DNA from: Sebastes aleutianus
Taxonomy: Eukaryota > Chordata > Actinopteri > Perciformes > Sebastidae
Length of the DNA stretch: 64,000 bases
Direction: 5' to 3'
Assembly: GCA_916700875.1 (NCBI GenBank)
Contig: CAKAKS010000022.1
Location: 16,736,065 to 16,800,064 of the forward strand
Below, piece after piece: positions 51,057-63,020 of this stretch; the stretch's first letter is position 1; every line of letters starts with the position of its first letter. The position numbers and the translations under genes are program-made. Under the pieces are notes generated by a model. It saw only the letters and a program-made list of their open reading frames with translations, was not told the origin of the DNA and ran no database searches.

Positions 51057-53521
51057 ACACACACACACACACACAGTGACCTTGAACTTCTTATCACAGT
51101 CAGGACCACACTAAACCGTGCTGTCATGCTGTCCTGACCCACTAACACAACCCTTATAAATACCAATACAAACACTTGGGTGAGGTGTGTACTATAGCGT
51201 TATATTGTCTTGTCAGTAGTGTGTGGTGTTGTGTAGTGTAGTGTAGTGTAGTGTAGTGTATTGTTGTGTCATACCACAGGCCTGGCTGACGCAGTAGGTC
51301 GACGGCACCCAGAGGTCGGCTGAGCCAGTGTCAAAAATCACAGAGAAGTTCTGCTCCGGAGATCCCAACGTGATTTCACCGTAATACTGAGCCTGAAACA
51401 ACAGAAACACACAATGTTAGTAAGTCTGTAGCCGTACGGAAACAATACAACACAAACACAACAACATGGTGTTACTGGGAATAGTTGCTGGTTTAAAGTC
51501 TGACTTAATAAAAAATAAAAAGTCTTTGACTTTAAGGCCATCTGGTGGTCGTACTGAGAATGACACCAGTGATTTTTGTGTTTTTTTGTGTTTCCACTAA
51601 AAGTATATATAAAATATTAAAAGAATAACAGAATATTTAATAAACATAATTTTATGATTGATTTATATGCAGTGCTGTTTTTAAAATTAGGAGTAAGTCG
51701 CAAATAGTGTCTCCTGAATAGTTTTGTTGCCACCATTATTTAATTGATTTTGTTTGAGTATTTTATTAAATTATATTCATAATACTTATTTATTTGTATA
51801 TTCTGTTTAATTTCCTTTTTTGGAAACGTGCCTTAAACAGACAGTATGTTCTCTGTATCCATCCTGTGCAGGTGAATTAACCACAGGGATATAAGTAGGT
51901 GTTGGTAAACTTGTGAATGAATTTATTTTATTAATTTGTTTATTTTTATTTCTTTATATTTCTTTATTATTACTATTATTATATACATTTTTACATTTTA
52001 ATTTATAATAACAATAATAATAATTTATTTCATTTTTTTATTTTATAATTTTATTTATTTATTTATATTTCTTTAGTATTACTATTATTGTATACATGTA
52101 CAAATATATATACAAATAGATATCGCTAAACTTGAATATTTTCACCCGAATTGTTCCATTTTTTTTTTTTTTCAAAACTTGGATCTGTGAACATTGTTAA
52201 ATGAGCAGATGTTGGTTTAGTGCCTGTATTGTTCAGGAGCACATAAGCGAAGTTGAGACAGTTAATGTTGTTCTTACGTCCATGAAGTTGTAGATCTTCT
52301 CACTGGAGCGTCCGAGCCGCAGCGACGGCGTGCCGGGCGGGAAGCACTGAGCGTAGCGCCGGTTAAACATGTCGGGGCGGTGATCCGTCAGGAACTCCTC
52401 CAGACGGCCGGAGGCTCGCAGCTGGGAGCGAATCGAAGGCGCCCGCTTCAGAGGGACCCTGGCGACGAAACGTTTCAGTATCAGGGGTTCAACTTTTAAT
52501 GTCCCATAGGTTTTTTCTCATTTCTTAAAGGATTAGTTCAACATTTTGGGGAAATAAACTCATTTGCTTTGATGAGTTGGATGAAAAGATAAATACCAGT
52601 TAGCTTAGCTTAGCATAAAGACTGGAAACAGGTGGAAACAGCTAGCCTTGCTCCGTCCAGCACCTCTAAAGCTCATCAGAGAGTGGTATCAATCTTCTCA
52701 TCTAAGTCTCTAGAAAATGTATTTATCAAAATGTCAAACTATTCTTTTAAACAAGAAAAAACCTGAAAAAATTATATTATAATTAATTATATATACGAAA
52801 TGTAAAACAACCCGACTGAAACTTGACTCCCGAACTTGATCCGACAATAAAATTCAAATATTGTTGCAGTAAAAATATACGTTTTTGGACCGTTAAAGAA
52901 AAAGATCATTCGTCTCTGGGTTTTTCTACAACTACGTTACTTTTGACTCTCCATCAGCCTCAATGAACCTTAATTTTAACCATCAGAGTATATAATACAT
53001 ATAAACAGGTACACAAAATTACATTTTAATCTGCAACATGTCAATTTTTTATGGTTTTCATCACTTGTTCTTACAGCAACAATAATACAATAATGTTCAT
53101 TTTATACATTTAGCTTTTTTTAATTTCTATAATATTTTTGAGACATTTAAATTAATTGTTTTTTATGATTGTACGTAACTCAACATTGAGACCAGACATG
53201 AAGAAAAGTGGTGTTTGAACCCATAAAATGCTGCATACATTTTTTATTAAATCACATTATTTGTCATGTCAAAATGGGTAATAACTCTGTATATAGTTAT
53301 GAAGCATTGCACTGTAAATATTATCATAAATCCAAAATTTCATTGCTGGGACTTAAAAGAAATGCCCATTTTAACTTGTTTTGGGACCCTCTTGACTTGA
53401 CTAATGTAAAGACAGTTACAGTATTAATAAGATGATATTAATGAAGGTGTATTTTTTCCTACCGGACCAGCGCCGAGCTCGTCCAGGTCCAAACCAGCAG
53501 CACCAACAGCAGCTTCAACAT
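47713..53521 (-). CDS. nots: Pepsin-family aspartic protease, nothepsin-like
   Basis: Secreted or lysosomal aspartic endopeptidase. Nine exons: 53463-53521, 52278-52458, 51275-51392, 50866-50984, 49589-49788, 48910-49035, 48621-48765, 48422-48520, 47713-47889. The 1224 nt have consistent phases and give 407 residues, normal for the family. Residues 1-18 are a signal peptide (MLKLLLVLLVWTW). A basic propeptide follows (VPLKRAPSIRSQLR). Catalytic aspartates are D101 (FDTGSADLWVPS) and D287 (VDTGTSLIAGP), 186 residues apart; the flap tyrosine is Y144 (GIHYGSGHLLG). N95 in NFS may be glycosylated. Disulfide pairs around TYCVSQAC and SFCPHGC fit. The long propeptide/mature junction PPGTPSLRLGRSSEKIYNF and the end match what I recall of fish nothepsin rather than cathepsin D, cathepsin E or pepsinogen, but the symbol rests on memory. 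Nothepsin is described in fish liver of females. It appears intact. Confidence 0.9.
49060..49560. repeat. Degenerate CCTTGGA/CTCCTGGA repeats in a protease intron
   Basis: The intron between exons 49589-49788 and 48910-49035 is filled with loosely repeated phrases such as CTCCTGAAACCCCTTGAAC, CCTTGGAACTTCCTGGAAAT and GAGGACCTTGGACTCC. A similar but shorter set is at 48220-48330 in a later intron. It is too diverged for a fixed unit. Confidence 0.45.
50990..51076. repeat. (CA)n microsatellite next to an acceptor
   Basis: About 40 CA units with one CATA break. They lie in the protease intron just upstream, in the direction of transcription, of exon 50866-50984. Read on the minus strand, TG repeats run into GTTCCCAG at the exon start, replacing a normal pyrimidine tract. 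Confidence 0.95.
52520..52745. repeat. Dispersed fish repeat in protease intron 1
   Basis: GGATTAGTTCAACATTTTGG, CCAGTTAGCTTAGCTTAGC, ATAAAGACTGGAAACAGG and AACAGCTAGCCTTGCTCCGT. It shares its centre with 27085-27200. Its start and end are not clear. Confidence 0.65.
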
Positions 53522-53819
53522 GTCTCTGTGTGAGTCTGTAGGACTTGAGGTTGGTAGTCGATCAGGAGGTTTTATCAGTTTTCTGCTGCTCTGATTGGAT
53601 CTCCTGCTCTCGTGATAAAAAACACAGCATGAGGTACCTGAAACCTGATGTATCAATAATTTTACTAATAAAATACTGTAAACGTAAGCAGCTATCAGAC
53701 AATATGGCAATATTAAAATAAACCTAAAGTCAGTAAAGGTGTATATACCTGCATTTTTCTGGACCTTTCATCCACTGAGGAAGGCCATGAGATGCATGCA
53801 GTTGAAAGCTCCAGAAAAA

Positions 53820-54310
53820 TCTAGTAAAGGAAAAAATTGAATATCTTTTGAGATTAAAGTGGTAAATTTACAAGAAAAAACGTGGATATTCTTTATATAT
53901 ATATTTTTAAATTACCACGAGAATATTAATTTTTTCCTTGTAAATTTGTGATTTTTTTTTCTCATTTACAATTTAAATCTCAGAAAATATCTGAGTTTTT
54001 CTCGTAAATTTACCACTTTAATCTCAGAGAATGTTTTTTTTTGTTAATTTTTGATTTTATAAATAGAATATTTTTTTTTATCCTGAATTGTTTTTTTTTC
54101 CCCGTAAATTTACCACTTTAATATCAGAATAATTTTCCCCCGCTAATTTTTTACTTTATAATCTCAGATAATAAGAGTTTTTTCTCAAAAATTTGTTTAT
54201 TTTCTCGTAAATTTACCACTTTAATGTCAGAGAATATGTAACTTTTTTCTTGTAAATATACGACTTTAATCACGGATATTGTTTTTTTATTTCTCGAATA
54301 GTACCCTCCT
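53820..54310. repeat. AT-rich tandem repeat upstream of the protease gene
   Basis: Units near TTCTCGTAAATTTACCACTT then TAATCTCAGAGAATAT, about 60 bp, with variants. The reverse complement resembles 15345-15480 and 15690-15830. No promoter box could be placed between it and the protease start at 53521. Confidence 0.8.
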
Positions 54311-54944
54311 CCCCTGGCTTCGTAATTTACTTTTTCTTTTTTTTTTTACCTACAATGGCCCTGATACACATTCACCTTATGCCATTTTATTTGAGTGTCT
54401 GAGTTAACATAAAGCATATTTATTTAGTACCCTCAAAAACTTTCACAACAAAAATGAGACAAAAACAGTAATTTTTTGTTAAAAATAAGTTATGCGACAC
54501 AACAAGTGTTAGAAATCCCAATGTGCTGCTGACTATATAAACTACAAAGTGTCTTTTCTTTAGGAAACAATGAATGACTGAATAAGATGGTTCAGTTTAA
54601 TGGTTAAACTATTACACAACAGTTGGTTGTATGAGTAGTTTAGAGTTCAGTCTAAACTTCAGTGTGTTGACTCTCTGAGGTCTCAGTGACTCTGACCTGA
54701 TGAACCAACAGTGAGCCAACACACAGCGGGGGGGTGAACGCACCTGATTTTAGGATTTCTTCTAATACAAAATAATTCAGAATACACATTTAAAGACATT
54801 TTGATTGCAGGCAAAGTCCGTCTTCAGCTGACACATAACGAACCTGTAACACTGCTGCGTGTCGGAGCGTTTAATTATCTGAACTATCGGAGTTAGAAGA
54901 GACACAAAGACAATAAACAGATGTGCTGATGAGGATTTGATTCT

Positions 54945-54950
54945 TTTATT
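54945..54950 (-). terminator. Polyadenylation signal of cct2
   Basis: AATAAA on the minus strand about 200 bases after the cct2 stop codon. Confidence 0.6.
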
Positions 54951-55145
54951 TTCAGTAAACAAAAACAAACAAACGTCCAGACTGACGTTCTGTCTGTGCA
55001 GTTCTATTACAGTCAGAGTTTAACAGCGAAAAAAAACAAACAGCGGAGCGTTTCTTTAAATCGGAACTACACAGAGGCGATAAATAACAAAACTGATCCC
55101 TCCCCCAGTCGTCATCTTCATCCTCCTCCTCCTCCTCTTCCTCGT

Positions 55146-58100
55146 CTAGCAGGGGTGATGGTCGGGAACTCTCTTCCTACACAAACAAACAACAACAGTC
55201 AGTAAACAAACATTGAAATGTCTCATCGCCAACCCCAGCTTTAAAGGACCATCCTGGTATTTCTCCATGTTTAAGTTACCATCATCCGCTTACACACGAT
55301 ATTATTGTTCTAATATTTTGCAGAACTTCCTAATTTTTCTAAATGATATGTTGCTGCGATACAATCAAAATATAATCCAGTTTACTCTGTATATAAATGT
55401 AGAGATACAGATGAAGATTTAACAGATAAAAAATAGAGGGAAAAGGTGCGATGGGCTGACCTGGGAGCAGCTTTGATGATGTTGTCGACTCTCAGGATCA
55501 TCTCGGCGGCTTCAGAGGCGCTCAGCAGAACCTGACGCTTCACCTGGAACGACTCTGTGATCCCCATCTCCGCCATGTTGCCCACCGAACCGTCAATCAT
55601 GTCTGCAGGGGATAGATGGGAGAGATACTGTGATAAGTGTCTTAAGCCGGGTTTACACCAAGAAGTTCCTGGTAAATTTAGTCCCAGGAACTACTTTTCA
55701 TGGAACTAAAAGTTTCCTTCAGCCTACTTTCGTCTCCGTTTCCATAGCGGAAACCTGCAAAGATTATGCAAATGATGATAGTTTGATTATTATCAATATA
55801 TAAATATTATTATTTGTGCTTTAGAACGTAACCGCCGTGAAACAATCAGAAATTCTCTTTATTTTCTCTCATTCACAGCACCACCACTTTGGCGCCGTCT
55901 GTCTCTTCTACCGCTCTGAATCTCTCTCTCCCTCTCTTTTTAATGAGTTGTGAAGCCGACAGCAGAGCCAAACTCTACCTTTAATGTTATCAAACAAAGA
56001 GGAATGCTCTCCCCTCGTCCTAAAATAGTCCTAAATCAATACTACAGTACTTCCTTGTTTTATGAATGAAGCGGCATATGAGTTGAAGCTGTGCAGTTAT
56101 TATCTTCCGAGGCGTTTGAGGTGATGAATATTTGTCCGTTCACTCACTCAGTCCACAGAAGGTCTTGTTCTCCTGGTGAGCAGCTCTCAGTTGAGCCACC
56201 AGGTCGGCGCTGTCGTAGCCGGCGTTGTCGGCGATGATGGTCGGCAGCTGGAGGAGAAAACGGTTAGAAAAATAGTTCAAGAAAACTAGAGCTTCAAGGA
56301 TTAATCGATTAGTCGTAAACTATTAAATTAATCTCCAACTATTTTGATTATCGATTAATCGTTTTATGTAATTTTTTTATCTAAAAAAACGGGTCCGTAC
56401 CATCCTCAGAGCCTTGGCGAACGACTCCATGGCGACCGCCTCCTTTCCTGGCGTCCTATTGGCCAGATCACTCACCACCTTGGCCATCAGCATCTCAGAG
56501 CAGCCTGACAGAAAGGAGAGTACATGCAGGTTACACCTTTGTCATGTTAATGTCACTGCCAACACTTCATACAGGCGTCTCCGTGTACGCGGCGCTCATC
56601 ACCCTCCATATAAAGCGTGTTAGTACCTCCTCCGTAGACGGTGCGGGGCTCCTTCACCGTCTGAGCCAACACACACAGAGCATCGTGCAGCGAGCGCTCC
56701 GCCTCGTCCAGAATCTGCTGAGTCGCTCCTCGCAGGACGATGGTGCACGCCTCACCTGAGGGACAGGGTCAGGGGTCAAAGGTCAAATAGATGCCAGGTG
56801 CGTTAAGCCTGTAGAAGTCAGAATACATGACCTATATGTGTGTGTTCGTACCCATGGCGACGCCAGAGAAGTGGATGAGCATGTCCTCTCCGATCATCAC
56901 CTCCTCAATCAGCTTGCAGTGACCCAGTTTCACCAGCTCGGGGTGGTCGAAGGTGGAGCTGATCTCGCCTCCGGTGACCAGAGCGAGGCGCTCCACGCCG
57001 GCGAAGTCAGCGTGCTCGATGGCCATGACGCCGGCCTGAGCAAACAGCTGCTCTGGGTAGTTATAGATCAACTGTCTGTGGAGAAAGAAAGAAAAGGACT
57101 TCCTGTTTGAGTCTTCATAAACCAAGTCATACTTTTACTTCAGTAATGGTATTAGTACTCTTACTGTAATAAAGGATCTGTATAATACTCTTGTGTTTGT
57201 GCGTACCTGTTGATGAAGCAGTTGATTCCGTGTTTCAGGATGCGGTCGACCTTCTCCTTCATCTTCTCTTTCTCCGCCAATTCGATCTCTGCAACCTTCG
57301 CCGTTGAGTCGACGCGAACCCTGGAGCCAAAGATCTGAGACACACACAATATAAAAGTCAGGTCTTCCAGCATGGCGTAGAAGCGGGCAGTCGCATAAAG
57401 TCAGAGGCTCCCAGACGGTTTTATCGTGCTCTGGATTGGTTGGAAATCTCCGCAAATTTTTTAAAATCTTCTATTTAAAAGTCCTAAATCCTCTCAGTCT
57501 GTTTGAGTTTGAAGCTTCCCGTTTATGTTAAACTGATACTTCCTGCTGCAGCTTCACAAAAAAAGTCTCCTAGTGAAGAGAACAGACTCTGGTTTTAAGG
57601 TAGAGGACGTACCTTGATCTTGTCGGTGTCCATGCCCGTGTTGGCGATGAGGATCTTAACGTTCTCCATCCTCTTTGGTTGGTTCACTCCGATCTTCTTG
57701 TCCAACAGGAAACCTGGAGACCAAGCAGAACCATTACAGCAGCCAATCAGAGAGCAGCACGGTGGTTACGATAACATCACACAGTCACTGACCTTCGTCC
57801 AGGTAGGAGTCGGTGAGGCTGCCGCCCAGCTTCTTGATGACGTGAATGGCCTCCAGGTTGCCGGAGCCCTTCAGCCTCATGACGGCGTCAACGGCGAGCT
57901 GGGAGAAGTGGGCTTTGTGGTGAGTCAGCAGTTTGGAGGACAGCGTCGTCCGGGCGATGTTCAGAAGGTCCTCCTGGAAACGGGCCGGGTCGTTGCTATG
58001 GAGACGGGAGGGATGGAGGAAACAGAGAGAATATTATTGTTTGCAATTTAATAAATAAATTAGTTTAGATGGATAAATTTGATTTGTTTAATTACTCTGA

Positions 58101-60629
58101 AGTTAAATGAATGCTGTTGTGTAGTTATAGTCAGACTGTTATTAGTACGTGTTCAGAGATATAAAGTTATATATCAGATATCTAACCTGTGATCCACAGC
58201 GGCCTCCCTCAGAGCATCTCTGGCAGTCTGAGTGGCCTTCCTCCAGCCAGCGATGATGGTCTGTGGGTGAATCTTCTTGGCGATCAGCAGCTCGGCCTCC
58301 TGTAACCGTTTAAAGAGAAACAGGAAGTGTACAGCGACTCTTTAAAGCCCAGTAAAATTCATCTTTAAATTAAAGATAAACGGTATTTTACCCGCAGCAG
58401 CTCTGCAGCGAGCACGGTGACGGAGGTTGTCCCGTCTCCAACTTCATCATCCTGAACCTTTGACATGTCTGGAAACACAAACAGAAATAGAAATTACTCT
58501 TTATTGTCAATTCTGCAAATCATTTTTAGTCCAATTTACTGAATCCTTCTTGATAAAAATATAAAAATATAAAGAATATGTAGAATATATCAGTTTTTCA
58601 AAAAAGACTGAAAATAAAAATATTTAAAAATGTAGAATATATCTTTTTTTTTATAAATGACAATAAAAATATAAAAAATATGAAGAATATATCAGTTTTT
58701 AAAAATAAATGATAAGAAAAATATAAAATATGAACAGTATATAATTTATTTTAAAATAAAGACTGACAATAAAAATATTTTCAAAATTGTAAAATATATC
58801 AGTTATTTTTATAAATGAAAGAGTTGTCCAGTTTCGTGCAGGAATGTGCAAAAGCTCACAATATGAAATATAAAAATATGTGAAATGTGCAGAAATAATA
58901 ATCCAAAGGATGTGCAACCAGTTTGACCAGTTTGTCCAGTAGATATTTCTGCAGCTTCACTCACCAACCAGAACTTTAGCAGCAGGGTTGTCGACTCCGA
59001 TGGCTTTCAGGATAGTCGCTCCGTCGTTGGTCACTGTCACCGAACCGCCTTTCCCTCCACCCAGCAGGATCTTGTCCTGAAGAAAAAAAACAGAGGAAAC
59101 TGTTCAACTACAGATGATTTCCTAAAGTAGATTTGAGCAAATCAACCTCAAACAGACTCAAGTAAAAATATATATATATTTTTTTATATTTGAAAATGGA
59201 CAGCATTGAACTCATACTTGGTAATATTTACTCTTTAACACGCAAACTTTTTCAAAATCTATATTTTTCATACAATTTATTGTAAAATTTTTTATTTATG
59301 ATTCTCCACTTTGGTAGTATTTTTCTTTTTCTTTTCTCTTACTAAAACACTAAGGTACATTCCTAGTATGTGGAAACCTGATTCTAATTTATGACAGTTT
59401 AATCTGCTGAAAATAAAACAGTTTTTATATATTTTTTCAGGATATATTTGGCAACTTTTCTAGTTCAATAATGCCTGAATTCAACACAGAAATCTGTATA
59501 ATCGAACCAATAATCATCTCTAGTGATCAACATGACATACCATCCCTTTTGGGCCCAGAGTGCTCTTCACCAGATCTCCGATAGCGATGGCGCCGATGAA
59601 GGACGACTGCAGAGAAAACACACAAATGGGAAAACAGTTACATAAAGTTTCAGAGGTTTATCTTCCTCTACAACTTGTGAAATAAAAAATAAACATAAAA
59701 AAACACGGAATAAAAACAAAACCCACCAGTCGTGCAGTCTCGGCTTTCTCTTCATCAGCTCCATGACGGAAGATGTTCATCGGGGCCATTGATAAGGACG
59801 CCTGCAGAGAGAGGCCAACAATCAACCCATCGATCAATATCACCACACACAAACTTACAATAATAATACACTACACAATAATTCTGTTACATATTTCAGT
59901 TTAATAAGATTTCAGGCTGCTTTCAATAAGCAGGAATCGATTTACATTTATTAGGGGCAGAAATATCACAATTACACTGAATATCGTTGAGTTTTGGCCT
60001 GACAAAACAATGCTCCCAGTAGACCACTTACACACCAAAAACTGACAATAACCTAATATTTTCATGTGGAATTTCATTTCATTCTCACTGTGCAATATCA
60101 TTTTCCACTTGTGCAATTTTGTTAATAGTCTGTTTATTGTCAATACTGTATATACTGCTCCTATTTTTATACTTCCTTCTATTTAAATGGTTTGTTACAC
60201 TTTGTTTAGCTCTTTTTTACCGTGTTAGCTGATGCATCTTGTTTTTTGCACTATCCCCTTTGCTGTTGTACACTACAAATTTCCCCACTGCAGGACTAAT
60301 AAAGGAATATCTTATCTTATTACATTTAAAGACATCACTGGGATGGACATGTATCACTATTTTCTGACATTTTATGGACCAAACGATTAATCGATAATGA
60401 AATAACAGTAAGTTGCAGTCCTAATTTATATATATATATAAAAAGCAAAATATATATATGTATATATATAAATATAAATATATAAAATAATATATAAAAT
60501 AAAATAAAATAAAAAGTAAAAAAATATATATATATATTTAAATAAATATATATATATTTAAATAAATATATATTTAAATAAATATATATTTATATAAATA
60601 TATATTTTTATATATATATATTTAAATAA

Positions 60630-60660
<31 letters not shown>

Positions 60661-60718
60661 TAAATATATATAAATAAATATATATATATATATAAATATA
60701 TATATATAAATAAATATA

Positions 60719-60764
<46 letters not shown>

Positions 60765-61812
60765 AATAAATATATATATTTTTTTTTTTACTTTTTATTT
60801 TAAACACAAACAAACATACAAACCACAATACAATGATACAATAACGTTACAAGACTGGTCCATAAAAGAGAAAGAATAATAATAAATACATTTCAAAAAA
60901 AGTTAAAGGATAAATAAAATTGAGGCACTGCACTTATATAGAAGAAAGTATGATAAAATTAAATGATGAATGAAGTCAATAATTGTGTATGTGGATCTGA
61001 TTCATACATTTGTCCACAGTTAATATCCATTTAAATCCAGGTTATATTGAACTCCCAGAGATTCCTGTGGGTTCTTCCATTTCTGCAGAGAAAGATGAGT
61101 CCTTCCATCGATACAGTGTCTTCATTTTCCAGTCACAACCTCGGATATCAGAGATTTCCAGACGACCCACTTGTTTTAGAGAGTCTGGGACACTTCCCGA
61201 GCAGACATAGAAGAACCCACTTGAATCTCTGGGAGTTCAATATAATCTGGATTTAAATTGATAATAACTGTTGATATTTTAAAACAATATGATGCACAAC
61301 AATTTCCCCTCTGGATAAATAAAGTCCCATCTTTATCTTAGTTGGAACACAAAAGGAGTGGACGGAGCTGTTTATTCCGAGCACCAGTGAACGCAGCATC
61401 ACTTCATCCTAGAAGCTTCCATCCAAGATGACAAGCTAATCTAGCATGCTAACAGGCTAATGTGAGAAGAACAAGAACACACAGTCTCTTGTAAATACAC
61501 CCTCAAATTAAACAGCTACGATGTTATTAGCTGTAGCAGAAACGACAGATTTAGATGATCTTATAGAACATTAAACGTTGGTTAAAACGGTTAGCTTAGC
61601 CATTAGCTTAGCATTAGCATTCATAGCCTCCATGTGCTGCTGCCGGTTAGCACCGTTATGCTAACAGAGAAGCTAATAACGGACTCTAGAAACAACACCA
61701 CCGGTGTGTAACGTGTTCTACAGACTCTCTGTGAGTTCATCTACTCGTAGATGTGAATAGTTGTTGTTAAACTGTTTATAAAGAGAGATAATAGATGTTT
61801 AAAGCTCACCAT
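55146..61812 (-). CDS. cct2: T-complex protein 1 subunit beta (CCT2)
   Basis: One of eight subunits of the cytosolic TRiC/CCT ring that folds actin, tubulin and other proteins with ATP. Fifteen coding exons: 61810-61812 (only the ATG), 59727-59801, 59541-59606, 58965-59076, 58392-58468, 58187-58299, 57793-57995, 57613-57713, 57207-57334, 56852-57075, 56627-56755, 56401-56504, 56148-56247, 55461-55602, 55146-55176. The 1608 nt give 535 residues, the same length as human CCT2. ATP site motifs are intact: KSTLGPKGMDK, TNDGATIL, GDGTTSV (96-102), VYGGGCSEML and NAGYDSADL. The substrate-binding apical part (about 215-365) includes FGSRVRVDSTAKVAEIE and MAIEHADFAGVERLALVTGG. The C-terminus RKRVPDHHPC is identical to what I recall in mammals. 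Neighbour best3 is also next to CCT2 in human 12q15. Confidence 0.98.
58500..58900. repeat. AT-rich tandem ATAAAAATAT repeats in a cct2 intron
   Basis: AATATATCAGTTTTT, AAAGACTGAAAATAAAAATA and ATATAAAAAATATGAAGAAT recur about five times with a period near 60 bp. No other feature is seen in this intron. Confidence 0.7.
59930..60335. repeat. Non-LTR retroelement 3' tail in cct2 intron 1
   Basis: TTTTGCACTATCCCCTTTGC, AATTTCCCCACTGCAGGACT then AATAAAGGAATATCTTATCT, the classical 3' end of teleost L2/Rex-type LINEs with TCTTA tail repeats. No coding part. Confidence 0.75.
60420..60790. repeat. (TA)n / TATTTAAATA-rich tract
   Basis: Nearly pure AT for 370 bp with TATATATTTAAATAAATA units. Likely easily unwound. 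In cct2 intron 1. Confidence 0.95.
61016..61271. mobile_element. Foldback MITE in cct2 intron 1
   Basis: Arms of about 58 bp: 61016-61074 starting ACAGTTAATATCCATTTAAA and 61212-61271 ending in the inverse, with TATTGAACTCCCAGAGATTC paired to GAATCTCTGGGAGTTCAATA. The middle of about 137 bp is unrelated. No clear target duplication, and class unknown. Confidence 0.75.
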
Positions 61813-61930
61813 GATGTCTGTAGTCTGGAGCTGGAGCCGAGCAGAGACACAGAAGAAGGGCTGGGCAGCGGAGTGACGTAGTTACGTAAAAAACGTAATG
61901 CTGCGACACCAGAATGACGCAGTAGAGTAG
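61813..61930 (-). promoter_or_regulatory. Promoter and 5' UTR of cct2
   Basis: Directly upstream of the start codon: a short leader, then GGGCAGCGGAGTGACGTAG with a CRE-like TGACGTAG near 61874 and GTTACGTAAAAAACGTAATG with CpGs, no TATA box. Position is fixed by the start codon; the start site itself is not determined. Confidence 0.5.
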
Positions 61931-61990
61931 ATTCATTATTCATAATAATGACCCTGATTTTATTCTATGTCTAGAGAATGTTTGGTTTGG

Positions 61991-62367
61991 TTTCCATAAA
62001 GGTAACAGTAAAATCAAAGAATATTATATTATTAATCTGATTATTCTCTTAGCTAAATTTCATATACATAAATCCAAATTTAGTCAATCTAAACCTTCAT
62101 TTTTTTGTATTTGAACATGAAACCAAACAATACATTAAATTGATTCTCTCCTCCGAAAACAAAAAAGCTATTAAGAGGAGAGAATCAATTTAATGTATTG
62201 TTTGGTTTTATGTTCAAATACAAAAAATGAAGGTTTAGATTTACTAAATTTTGATTTATGTATATGAAATTTAGCTAAGAGAATAATCAGATTAATAATA
62301 TATTAATTATTAATATTAATTATTATTAATATGTTCTTTGATTATGTCTTTTTGTACTTTATGGAAA
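61991..62367. mobile_element. Near-perfect foldback element, arms about 165 bp
   Basis: Left arm 61991-62153 and right arm 62175-62367 are inverse copies with a 21-base loop at 62154-62174. Matching pairs run outward from TGATTCTCTCCTC/GAGGAGAGAATCA through CATTAAATTGATT, GAACATGAAACCAAAC, ATGAAGGTTTAGAT, ATACATAAATC and GAGAATAATCAGATTAATA to TTTCCATAAAG/CTTTATGGAAA. The outer 40 bases are less well matched. It lies 180 bp upstream of cct2. Confidence 0.88.
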
Positions 62368-62629
62368 GAATAATGGATGGGGGAGTAAAAACAGCAAAAA
62401 CATAAACAATTTAAAGGGGGCGGGTCCATTATTTATTTAAGTATTCTTTTTTTTATATCATTCTCTATCTTCACAGTGGTGTTCCTTTTGTATTCAAATC
62501 CGAATATTCACATTTTGGTAAAAGTACATATATTTTAGTGTGACCTGACGTAGGTTTCTGCATGATAACGCTGCTACATGTACATTACATACATAGATAT
62601 ATATTTATATATATACGTTAGTTCAGATC

Positions 62630-63020
62630 AGAAAGTCACACAATAACACAAACTAACTAACCGATCGATGCAGCGGTAGACCAGCAACTCCAGCGTTCTG
62701 AGAGGTAAAATTACTGTTTATTATATCAAATTATATGTTTTTCTGCTGCTCCCGTCCACAGCTGCTTTACCTCGCCGTCAGACAGCCCTTTCTGACGGAG
62801 AACTGAAGCCGTTATCGCTGTCTTCAAAGCCACCAGACTCCATTCATAAAAACAGTAATTTTACCTCGAAGAAAACGTGAGTATACATACAACCTCACTT
62901 CAAAAAATCAAAACTAACCCTTTCAGTTATTTCCAAACAGCTAACATCAACTCAGCTAGTGCTAGCGTTCACATTATTCATAACCTTATTGATTAGCTTC
63001 CTGTGCTAACCTACGTCACT
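62630..63020. repeat. Dispersed repeat related to 9103-9360 and 26636-26865
   Basis: Begins AAGTCACACAATAACACAAA and GCAGCGGTAGACCAGCAACT (one foldback arm), then after a gap CTTCAAAGCCACCAGACTCC (the other arm), then the extension shared with 26.7 kb ending ATTAGCTTCCTGTGCTAACC. This copy joins the foldback and the extension, so both belong to one larger element. Confidence 0.75.

Noticed and set aside
47713..53521. Cathepsin D, cathepsin E or pepsinogen as the identity of the protease
   Set aside because: Catalytic motifs are shared by all, but the long propeptide junction and the region after the first DTG fit nothepsin better from memory; a phylogeny would decide.
57614..58051. 145-codon plus-strand frame
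   Set aside because: Antisense of cct2 exons 7 and 8.
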